From NCBI GenBank assembly GCA_027084145.1, contig JALWLM010000365.1, positions 1 to 12,506 of the forward strand: 12,506 nucleotides of DNA. The letters are read 5' to 3'. The DNA is from Crocinitomicaceae bacterium. Its GTDB lineage: Bacteria > Bacteroidota > Bacteroidia > Flavobacteriales_D > Crocinitomicaceae. The position numbers and the translations under genes were made by a program. Under the pieces are notes generated by a model. The model saw only the letters and a list, made by a program, of their open reading frames with translations, had not been told where the DNA came from and made no database searches. Shown here one piece after another: positions 6,987 through 12,506 of this stretch; position 1 is the first letter of the stretch, and each line of letters starts with the position of its first letter.

Positions 6987-7904
6987 ATGGGAAAAATAGA
7001 AAGAGATAAAATTGCTCAATTTAAAAATCTTGAATTGCTTGCAAAACAAGTTGTTGAAGGTTTTATCACCGGATTACATAAAAGCCCCTTTCATGGTTTT
7101 TCCGTTGAATTCGCCGAACACCGTCTTTATAATAAGGGAGAATCAACAAGACATATCGACTGGAAACTTTATGCTAAGACAGAAAAACTCTTTACAAAAA
7201 AATATGAGGAAGAAACCAATTTGCGTTGTCAAATTGTTATTGATTGCTCAGGATCAATGTTTTTCCCTGAAAATGAAGAAAACAATAAATTAACCTTTTC
7301 CATTTATGCAGCCGCCTCTCTTATCGAATTAATGAAAAGACAAAGAGATGCCGTCGGGCTAACCCTTTTTACCGACAAAATAGAATTGCATACTAAAGCA
7401 AAATCTTCCATTAGGCATCATCGTTTTTTGTTTGCTCAAATGGAAAAATACATGCAAAAATATTCGGATATTTTTCGAAAAAAAAGTGCAACCATTGATG
7501 TTCTACATGATGTTGCAGAATTAACACATCAACGAAGTTTAATTATTATATTCACCGATTTAATGGAAGACCCTGATAATAAAGATGAACTTTTCAGAGC
7601 ACTTCAACATCTCAAACACAACAAACACGAAGTCATTTTATTTCATACCACGGATAAATCTAAAGAAATTGATTTTGACCTGGAAAACAGACCCTATCAT
7701 TTAGTTGATATGGAAACCGGAGAAAAAATAAAACTTCAACCCTATGAGTTAAGAGAAGAATATCAACGTTCTATCTCTACGTATTTTAATGAAATAAAAA
7801 TCAAATGTGCCGATTATCATATCGACTTCGTCGAAGCTGATATTCGACAAGGATATTACGATGTACTCCTTAATTACTTATTGAAACGTCAACGATTATT
7901 TTAA
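6987..7904 (+). CDS. DUF58-domain protein with vWA-like fold
   Basis: A 305-residue soluble protein of the DUF58 family, whose vWA-like fold usually works with a MoxR AAA+ ATPase and is thought to help assembly or chaperoning of protein complexes. Signatures are SVEFAEHRLYNKGESTRHIDWKLYAKT (39-65, the conserved 'G.s.R.IDWk..A+t' block), KKYEEETNL (71-79) and the strand IVIDCSGSM (83-91), with the DxSxS metal-site motif at Asp86/Ser88/Ser90. LIIIFTDLMED (185-195) supplies the further MIDAS aspartate. No membrane helix is seen, unlike longer DUF58 proteins. MoxR is normally encoded immediately upstream, but here the neighbours are EamA and a multicopper oxidase, so the gene appears separated from its usual partner. 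Its own -7 box supports separate expression. Confidence 0.9.
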   Translation: MGKIERDKIAQFKNLELLAKQVVEGFITGLHKSPFHGFSVEFAEHRLYNKGESTRHIDWKLYAKTEKLFTKKYEEETNLRCQIVIDCSGSMFFPENEENNKLTFSIYAAASLIELMKRQRDAVGLTLFTDKIELHTKAKSSIRHHRFLFAQMEKYMQKYSDIFRKKSATIDVLHDVAELTHQRSLIIIFTDLMEDPDNKDELFRALQHLKHNKHEVILFHTTDKSKEIDFDLENRPYHLVDMETGEKIKLQPYELREEYQRSISTYFNEIKIKCADYHIDFVEADIRQGYYDVLLNYLLKRQRLF

Positions 7905-7922
7905 TTATTAGAAACATAAAAA

Positions 7923-9620
7923 ATGAAGCAAATGAAAAAAATAAAACTAACATTAATCGGATTCTTAATTTCTCAAGCAGGAATAGCTCAAAACTCACTT
8001 TTTATTCCAAGTACATTAAGTGGAACAAACATCAGTTTAACACTACAATATGGTACTCATTCCTTTTTAAATGGGCAACTTACAAATACAATGGGAGCAA
8101 ACGGAGATATATTGGGTCCTACTTTAATACTTAATCAAGGAGATTTTGTGAATTTTTCCGTTGAAAACCAATTAGCAGATACAACAACCATTCATTGGCA
8201 CGGATTACATGTTGCTCCAGAAAATGATGGAGGTCCTCATACTCCTATTATTCCAAATACAACTTGGACTCCAAGTTTTACCATTATGGATAAAGCTGCA
8301 ACTTACTGGTATCATCCTCACCTTCACCACCACACCAATGAGCATGTTTCCAAAGGAATTTCAGGGATAATAATTGTTAAAGATAGCATTGAAGCAAACC
8401 TTAATCTTCCGAGAGATTACGGTGTTGATGATTTTCCTTTGATTATTCAAACAAAAGATTTTGATACAAACAACCAAATTGTTGTCCATTCTAATTCCGA
8501 TGATGTTGTAATGGTAAATGCTACAATAGATCCTTTCCTTGATGTACCGGGACAGATTGTACGTTTTAGGATATTAAACGGTTCTTCTCAGCGTGCTTTT
8601 AATCTTGGGCTTAGCAATAATTTATCATTCTATCAAATTGCCTCTGATGGAGGTCTACTATCTACACCTGTTCAACTAACCCGACTATTGATTACTCCCG
8701 GAGAAAGAGCTGAAATTTTAGTAGATTTATCAAGTATGATCGGGCAAACCGTATATATCAAAAGTTATGCTTCCGAATTGCAAAATGGAATTTACGGTGC
8801 AACAAATCCGGGTATGGCTCCTTTTATGACAATGAACGGATATAATCCAAACCCTCTAAATGGTACTGACTTTAACATCCTTCAACTTAATGTGGGAAAT
8901 CAAACAGCTACTCCTGTTACCAGTATTCCTTCTAATTTAGTAACTGTCACCCCTATTCCCGAAGCAGATGCTGATATTACAAGAAATTTGACATTCACCC
9001 CTGTTTCTATGGGACCTAATCAATTGAATGGAGAGTTTTTAATCAACGGAGTATCAATGGATATGAATGTTATTAACTATACGATTCCTTTAAACAATAC
9101 CGAAATATGGGAGTTGACGAACCAATCGGCAATTTCCCATCCTTTCCATATCCATGACGTTCAATTCTATATATTAACAAGAAACGGTTCCACTCCTCCT
9201 CTTAATGAACAAGGGAGAAAAGATGTTGTTTTAGTAAAACCTCAAGAGACTGTAAGATTCATTACTAAATTTGAAGATTTCACTAATGATATAGTACCAT
9301 ACATGTATCACTGTCATTTACTAACCCATGAAGATGGAGGTATGATGGGACAATTCATTGTTTCTGATCAACTCTCTATTAATGAGATAACAAAAGATGA
9401 TATTACTGTTTACCCTAACCCTAGTAATGGTAAAGTATATGTGAAAATAGATAAAATCCCTTCAAAGGTAATCGTTCGAGATATTTTAGGACGAAAAATA
9501 GAAACAACAAAACAAATAAAAAACAAGCTCATTGTTTTTAATAATTTACCTTCAGGAACGAATATTATTACACTGGAATATGAAGATTCAACAATAACTA
9601 AACGAGTAATTATTGAATAG
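7923..9620 (+). CDS. Secreted multicopper oxidase with T9SS C-terminal sorting domain
   Basis: A 565-residue oxidase of the CueO/laccase type that couples one-electron oxidation of a substrate (Cu(I), phenols or similar) to O2 reduction. A signal peptide at about 1-22 ends GIAQ. Three cupredoxin domains follow. All four copper-ligand segments are present: HWHG (91-94), HPHLH (131-135), HPFHIH (406-411) and HCHLLTH with downstream Met474 (463-474). Type 1, 2 and 3 copper sites therefore look complete. The second segment continues into extra histidines (HPHLHHHTNEH). After about residue 485 a sorting domain begins (ITVYPNPSNGKVYV) and ends in VIIE, typical of T9SS type A cargo. The protein is therefore probably exported by Sec, then secreted or displayed by T9SS. 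ATG 7932 is an alternative start. Copper detoxification and phenolic oxidation are both possible; nothing nearby decides between them. Confidence 0.93.
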   Translation: MKQMKKIKLTLIGFLISQAGIAQNSLFIPSTLSGTNISLTLQYGTHSFLNGQLTNTMGANGDILGPTLILNQGDFVNFSVENQLADTTTIHWHGLHVAPENDGGPHTPIIPNTTWTPSFTIMDKAATYWYHPHLHHHTNEHVSKGISGIIIVKDSIEANLNLPRDYGVDDFPLIIQTKDFDTNNQIVVHSNSDDVVMVNATIDPFLDVPGQIVRFRILNGSSQRAFNLGLSNNLSFYQIASDGGLLSTPVQLTRLLITPGERAEILVDLSSMIGQTVYIKSYASELQNGIYGATNPGMAPFMTMNGYNPNPLNGTDFNILQLNVGNQTATPVTSIPSNLVTVTPIPEADADITRNLTFTPVSMGPNQLNGEFLINGVSMDMNVINYTIPLNNTEIWELTNQSAISHPFHIHDVQFYILTRNGSTPPLNEQGRKDVVLVKPQETVRFITKFEDFTNDIVPYMYHCHLLTHEDGGMMGQFIVSDQLSINEITKDDITVYPNPSNGKVYVKIDKIPSKVIVRDILGRKIETTKQIKNKLIVFNNLPSGTNIITLEYEDSTITKRVIIE

Positions 9621-9684
9621 TAGAACAAAGTAAATAAATACTCTTACATTGGATAATGTTTCGTAACATAAAATAGAATCTGAT

Positions 9685-9692
9685 TATATTCG
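9685..9692 (+). promoter_or_regulatory. Possible -7 box upstream of paaG
   Basis: TATATTCG matches TAnnTTTG with one mismatch in the 89-base gap before paaG and ends 17 bases before ATG 9710. No convincing -33 TTG lies at normal spacing. A promoter is expected somewhere in this gap, since it is the largest one ahead of the paa-type genes. Nothing else recognisable lies in the gap. Confidence 0.25.
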
Positions 9693-9709
9693 TAATAAAA
9701 AATTGAACA

Positions 9710-10483
9710 ATGAATATTTTAGTCGATAAACAAAACGGTGTTTGTACAATTACATTAAATCGTCCGAAAGTTTTTAACTCTTTTAACAAAGAGATGGCTT
9801 TGGAATTGCAAAAAACACTAGACGATTGTTCAAAAGATAAGTCTGTCAGAGCAATTATCATTCGTGGAGAAGGCAAAGCATTTTGTGCAGGACAAGATTT
9901 AGCTGAAGCTACAGATCCAAACGGACCTCCTTTACAATCTATTGTTAGGGAACATTACAATCCTATTATCTTAAAAATAAGAAATATTGAAAAGCCTGTT
10001 ATTGCAGCTGTAAATGGTGTAGCTGCGGGTGCCGGAGCAAATATCGCTTTAGCTTGTGATATTGTTTTTGCGAAAGAAGACGCTGCTTTTATCCAAGCAT
10101 TTTCTAAAATCGGATTGATTCCTGATTCAGGGGGAACATTTTTCTTACCTCGAATTATCGGTTTTCAAAAAGCAATGGCTTTAATGATGACTGCGGATAA
10201 AGTTACTGCAAAAGAAGCTGAAGATATGGGGATGATTTACAAAGCGGTGTCCAACGAAGATTTCGACAATACAGTCAATACTTTTGCCAATAAAATAGCT
10301 CAAATGCCAACCAAAGGTTTAGGCTTGACAAAAAGAGCGATGAACGCAAGCATGACCAATGATTTGAAAACACAACTCGAACTTGAGGAAAAGTTGCAAA
10401 CAGAAGCTGGAAATTCTTATGATTTCCAAGAAGGTTGTGCTGCGTTTTTAGAAAAAAGAAAACCGAATTTTAAAGGAGAATAA
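9710..10483 (+). CDS. paaG: PaaG-type enoyl-CoA hydratase/isomerase (phenylacetate pathway)
   Basis: A 257-residue crotonase-fold enzyme. The closest match by motif is PaaG, which isomerises the ring-1,2-epoxide of phenylacetyl-CoA to oxepin-CoA and shifts double bonds later in the pathway. Signatures are ITLNRPKVFNSFN (14-26), GKAFCAGQDL (55-64, oxyanion-hole strand), the PaaG-like segment IVREHYNPIILKIRNIEKPV (78-97), AAVNGVAAGAGANIALACD (99-117) and FIQAFSKIGLIPDSGGTFFLPR (127-148). Asp139 in PDSGG is the catalytic acidic residue expected in PaaG, and no second hydratase-type Glu is evident. The C-terminal helices end FLEKRKPNFKG, as in the family. The stop codon is one base before the 3-hydroxyacyl-CoA dehydrogenase ATG, so the two genes are co-transcribed. 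A generic enoyl-CoA hydratase is the alternative call; PaaG is favoured by motif and neighbour. Confidence 0.88.
   Translation: MNILVDKQNGVCTITLNRPKVFNSFNKEMALELQKTLDDCSKDKSVRAIIIRGEGKAFCAGQDLAEATDPNGPPLQSIVREHYNPIILKIRNIEKPVIAAVNGVAAGAGANIALACDIVFAKEDAAFIQAFSKIGLIPDSGGTFFLPRIIGFQKAMALMMTADKVTAKEAEDMGMIYKAVSNEDFDNTVNTFANKIAQMPTKGLGLTKRAMNASMTNDLKTQLELEEKLQTEAGNSYDFQEGCAAFLEKRKPNFKGE
10472..10478 (+). promoter_or_regulatory. Shine-Dalgarno-like site before paaH
   Basis: AAAGGAG lies 6 bases before ATG 10485, at good spacing, inside the last codons of paaG. Other genes in this window lack such a site. It would support re-initiation across the 1-base gap. It also encodes the paaG tail (KGE), so it may be coincidental. 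Confidence 0.45.
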
Positions 10484-10484
10484 A

Positions 10485-11645
10485 ATGATAAAAATAGGTG
10501 TATTAGGAGGAGGAACAATGGGCTCCGGTATTGTACAAGTTGCTGCTCAAAATGGACATCATGTTGTTTTAGTAGATTTAAGTCAAGAAATATTAGACCG
10601 TTCAAAAGGAAAATTAATCAAAATAATGAACCGGTTGGTTGAAAAAGGTAAAATCACCAAAGACCAAGCCGATCAAACTATCAATAACGTTCAATATTCT
10701 ACAGATATTAATGACTTTAAAGAATGTGGATTCATTATTGAAGCAATTGTAGAAAATTTGGAAATCAAGCAGAATGTTTTTTCTCAATTAGAATCCATTG
10801 TTAGTAACGACTGTATATTAGCTTCTAATACCTCTTCCCTTTCTATCGCTTCGATTGGAGGTGTTCTGAAAAATGCTCAACGAATCATTGGGGTACATTT
10901 TTTCAACCCGGCACCGCTAATGCCGTTGGTTGAAATCATACCTTCAGTACAAACAAATGAAGAAATTCTATCTAAAACAAAAATACTCATTGATAGTTGG
11001 AAAAAAGTTACTGTTATCTGTAAAGACACTCCCGGATTTATCGTCAATCGTGTTGCTAGACCTTTTTACGGAGAAGCATTGCGAATTTACGAAGAAGGCA
11101 TCGCTGACTTTGCAACAATTGATTGGGCAATGACGACAATCGGAGGTTTTAAAATGGGGCCTTTTACTTTAATGGATTATATAGGTAACGATATCAACTA
11201 TACTGTTACCGAAACTGTTTTTAAAGCTTTTTATTACGATCCCAGATACCGTCCTTCTTTTACTCAAAAAAGACATGCTGAAGCCGGTTATTTAGGTAGA
11301 AAAACCAATCGCGGTTATTATGATTACAGTGAAAATGCAACCAATCCCGAACCTGTCAAAGATGAAATACTAGGCCAGAAAATTGTTGATAGAATTGTCG
11401 CTATGCTTATCAACGAAGCAGTAGATGCAGTATTTTGGAATATTGCAGATAAAGAAGCAATTGATTTGGCTATGACTAAAGGTGTAAACTACCCGAAAGG
11501 ACTTTTAAAATGGGGTGATGAAATTGGTTTAGACATTGTTCTTTCCCGACTTAATGAATTGTTTGAACTTTATGGAGAAGACCGTTACCGTCCTAGTCCG
11601 CTGATGAAAAAAATGGCTGAAAAAGGAGAAAAATTTTTCGATTAA
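10485..11645 (+). CDS. paaH: 3-hydroxyacyl-CoA dehydrogenase (PaaH-like)
   Basis: A 386-residue NAD-dependent dehydrogenase oxidising 3-hydroxyacyl-CoA to 3-ketoacyl-CoA. In the phenylacetate pathway this is the 3-hydroxyadipyl-CoA step. The N-terminal Rossmann domain starts IGVLGGGTMGSG (4-15), with Asp31 for NAD ribose binding. Catalytic residues keep family spacing: Ser117 (NTSSLS), His138 (GVHFFNPAPLMPLVE), Glu150 and Asn188 (DTPGFIVNRV). The first C-terminal 3HCDH domain covers about 184-282 (IDWAMTTIGGFKMGPFTLMDYIG, then GRKTNRGYYDY). A shorter second one follows at about 299-380 (INEAVDAVFWNIADKEAIDLAM). It is shorter than the enterobacterial PaaH (about 475 residues), so the symbol rests partly on the adjacent paaG; a general beta-oxidation role remains possible. 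It is translationally coupled to paaG and 14 bases before the thioesterase. Confidence 0.9.
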   Translation: MIKIGVLGGGTMGSGIVQVAAQNGHHVVLVDLSQEILDRSKGKLIKIMNRLVEKGKITKDQADQTINNVQYSTDINDFKECGFIIEAIVENLEIKQNVFSQLESIVSNDCILASNTSSLSIASIGGVLKNAQRIIGVHFFNPAPLMPLVEIIPSVQTNEEILSKTKILIDSWKKVTVICKDTPGFIVNRVARPFYGEALRIYEEGIADFATIDWAMTTIGGFKMGPFTLMDYIGNDINYTVTETVFKAFYYDPRYRPSFTQKRHAEAGYLGRKTNRGYYDYSENATNPEPVKDEILGQKIVDRIVAMLINEAVDAVFWNIADKEAIDLAMTKGVNYPKGLLKWGDEIGLDIVLSRLNELFELYGEDRYRPSPLMKKMAEKGEKFFD

Positions 11646-11659
11646 ACACAAAAAGGTAT

Positions 11660-12046
11660 ATGACAGATTTTGACAGGAGAGTAAAAGCCTCTGAAACTCG
11701 AATCTTTAAAGCTATTTTTCCAAATACAACCAATCATTACGATACGCTTTTTGGAGGAACAGCAATGCAACTTATGGACGAAGTCGCTTTTATTACGGCT
11801 ACACGTTTTAGTCGCCTAAAAATGGTTACCGTATCCTCTGATCGTATCGACTTTAAAAAACCAATTCCTCACGGAACAATTATAGAAGTTGTTGGTAAAA
11901 TTGCTTATATCGGCAATACCAGTTTAAAAGTAAAAGTCGATATCTACATCGAAAAAATGTATGATGAATCCAGAGAAAAAGCCATATCAGGAATGTTTAC
12001 TTTTGTAGCAATTGGTCAAGATAAAAAACCGGTACGAATTAAATAA
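11660..12046 (+). CDS. Hotdog-fold acyl-CoA thioesterase (YciA/BFIT-like)
   Basis: A 128-residue cytosolic hotdog-fold thioesterase hydrolysing acyl-CoA to free acid and CoA. The core motif is TNHYDTLFGGTAMQLMDEVAF (24-44), where the hydrophobic helix after LFGG carries the conserved Asp40 near the active site. VTVSSDRIDFKKPIPHGTIIEVVGKI (57-82) follows, a family-typical strand pair, then the last strand SGMFTFVAIG. This pattern fits the YciA/cytosolic acyl-CoA hydrolase branch, not the PaaI branch with its HGG..ALADTA motif. It lies 14 bases after the dehydrogenase and is probably the last gene of the paa-type operon, where it may release CoA from dead-end acyl-CoA intermediates. That role is inference from position. 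The substrate range is not predictable. The repeat array starts about a dozen bases after its stop, and no terminator hairpin is apparent. Confidence 0.88.
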   Translation: MTDFDRRVKASETRIFKAIFPNTTNHYDTLFGGTAMQLMDEVAFITATRFSRLKMVTVSSDRIDFKKPIPHGTIIEVVGKIAYIGNTSLKVKVDIYIEKMYDESREKAISGMFTFVAIGQDKKPVRIK

Positions 12047-12057
12047 TCAGGTAATCT

Positions 12058-12089
12058 CTGTCTTCGGAGGGCTCGGTCTTCGGGGGCAT
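12058..12089. repeat. First pair of 16-base repeats (degenerate)
   Basis: Two 16-base units, CTGTCTTCGGAGGGCT at 12058-12073 and CGGTCTTCGGGGGCAT at 12074-12089, each differ slightly from the consensus. They mark the left end of the array, 11 bases after the thioesterase stop. Confidence 0.75.
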
Positions 12090-12170
12090 CAGACTTCGAT
12101 TCTCCAATATTTGTATTTGGGTGGTTGAGGTGCTTGCTTATAGCATTAGAGAAGGTACTTCCAAAAATAT
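12090..12170. repeat. 81-base module, copy 1
   Basis: Begins CAGACTTCGATTCTCC and ends before CATACTTCGG. Positions 1-42 of the module are identical to copy 3. The right half has six differences from it (module positions 43, 62, 65, 71, 74, 78). It contains the stem-loop arms GTGCTT (12130-12135) and AGGTAC (12153-12158) with a 17-base loop. Confidence 0.85.
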
Positions 12171-12231
12171 CATACTTCGGGGGGCAGTATTCGGGAGCCT
12201 CGATTTCCAGAACCTCAGCCTTCGGGAGCCT
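12171..12231. repeat. Degenerate 14-16-base repeat run between modules 1 and 2
   Basis: Four imperfect units: CATACTTCGGGGGGCA, GTATTCGGGAGCCT, CGATTTCCAGAACCT and CAGCCTTCGGGAGCCT. Two have lost one or two bases. This is the most decayed part of the array. Confidence 0.7.
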
Positions 12232-12312
12232 CAGACTTCGGTTCTCCCGTATTTGTATTTGGGTGATTGAGGTACTTGCTTATAGCATTAGAAAAAGTAC
12301 TGCCTAAAGTAT
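12232..12312. repeat. 81-base module, copy 2
   Basis: Differs from copy 3 at only four positions, all in the first 35 bases (module positions 10, 17, 18, 35). The last 46 bases are identical to copy 3. Stem arms are GTACTT (12272-12277) and AAGTAC (12295-12300) with a 17-base loop. Confidence 0.85.
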
Positions 12313-12359
12313 CAGTCTTCGGGGGGCTCAGACTTCGGGAGGCTTAAACTTCGGGGGCT
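12313..12359. repeat. 16-base repeat run between modules 2 and 3
   Basis: Three units: CAGTCTTCGGGGGGCT (exact consensus), CAGACTTCGGGAGGCT and TAAACTTCGGGGGCT (one base short). Confidence 0.8.
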
Positions 12360-12440
12360 CAGACTTCGATTCTCCAATATTTGTATTTGGGTGGTTGAGG
12401 TACTTGCTTATAGCATTAGAAAAAGTACTGCCTAAAGTAT
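12360..12440. repeat. 81-base module, copy 3
   Basis: The reference copy for comparison: its left half equals copy 1 and its right half equals copy 2. Stem arms are GTACTT (12400-12405) and AAGTAC (12423-12428). Confidence 0.85.
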
Positions 12441-12504
12441 CAGTCTTCGGGGGGCTCAGTCTTCGGGGGGCTCAGTCTTCGAGTGCCTCAGTCTTCGGGT
12501 GTCT
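12441..12504. repeat. Four exact-length tandem 16-base repeats
   Basis: The first two units are identical (CAGTCTTCGGGGGGCT at 12441 and 12457). The next two vary only in the G-rich half: CAGTCTTCGAGTGCCT and CAGTCTTCGGGTGTCT. The run stops only two bases from the window edge and may continue. Confidence 0.9.
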
Positions 12505-12506
12505 AA

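Larger units (their letters stand above)
12058..12506. repeat. Two-level, GC-rich intergenic repeat array (runs to window edge)
   Basis: This 449-base stretch holds no supportable gene. It alternates short runs of a 16-base repeat, consensus CAGTCTTCGGGGGGCT, with an 81-base module repeated three times. Composite units start at 12090, 12232 and 12360, so periods are 142 and 128 bases. The core TTCG occurs about 15 times. The 16-mer is about 69% GC, far above the surrounding AT-rich coding DNA. A 16-base period is not a multiple of three, and the reverse strand has a TGA in each good copy, so protein coding is unlikely. The array continues past the right edge, so full copy number is unknown. 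I do not recognise it as a known named element. Confidence 0.9.

Noticed and set aside
9610..9876. Minus-strand frame of 88 codons across the gap before paaG
   Set aside because: It is mostly the shadow of paaG, with no start context or recognisable features in the non-overlapping part.
12047..12090. Rho-independent terminator after the thioesterase
   Set aside because: No stable GC hairpin followed by a T-run was found. The region goes straight into the repeat array.
12125..12307. A 60-codon open frame on the + strand within the repeat array
   Set aside because: The open frame follows from a G-rich repeat that lacks stop codons on this strand. The module and repeat structure crosses it without respect for codon phase, and there is no family resemblance.
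12441..12504. G-quadruplex-forming sequence
   Set aside because: G-runs are separated by about 10 bases and the later units lose the long run, so the pattern is weak. It is not excluded but not supportable.
12058..12506. CRISPR array
   Set aside because: The 16-base repeats are directly tandem with no unique spacers, and the longer interval is the same 81-base module each time. No cas gene is nearby.

Overview
The window is AT-rich DNA with tightly packed genes, nearly all on the + strand. Lineage markers point to Bacteroidota, most likely Flavobacteriia. These are a type IX secretion (T9SS) sorting domain on a secreted oxidase, a GWxTD-domain protein, -7-type promoter boxes of the form TAnnTTTG, and few Shine-Dalgarno sites. 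I cannot name the genus. The genes themselves are mostly ordinary. The least explained part is a GC-richer, non-coding, two-level repeat array at the right edge.

Region 1 (1-1742) is a divergent pair. On the - strand is the N-terminal part of a LolC/LolE/FtsX-type ABC permease, cut by the window edge. On the + strand is a lipoprotein of the NamZ/DUF1343 (GH171) exo-N-acetylmuramidase family. Their most likely start codons overlap. Region 2 (1781-4259) holds a small two-helix membrane protein coupled to an SPFH/prohibitin-like membrane protein, followed by an exported GWxTD-domain protein. Region 3 (4275-7904) holds a family 2 glycosyltransferase, cytidylate kinase (cmk), an EamA/DMT permease overlapping cmk by 4 bases from a TTG start, and a DUF58/vWA protein. 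Three of these genes have an exact TAnnTTTG box ending only 4-5 bases before ATG, which suggests separate promoters and nearly leaderless mRNAs.

Region 4 (7923-9620) is a three-cupredoxin multicopper oxidase with complete copper-ligand motifs and a C-terminal T9SS sorting domain. Region 5 (9710-12046) is a paaG - 3-hydroxyacyl-CoA dehydrogenase - acyl-CoA thioesterase cluster. It matches the lower phenylacetyl-CoA (epoxide/oxepin) branch followed by beta-oxidation. The ring-epoxidase, PaaZ and thiolase genes are not in view.

Region 6 (about 12047-12506) has no supportable gene. Runs of a G-rich 16-base repeat (consensus CAGTCTTCGGGGGGCT) alternate with a conserved 81-base module, seen three times, and the array runs to the window edge. 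The three modules form a mosaic, and each contains a short stem-loop whose base changes keep G-U pairing on the + strand.
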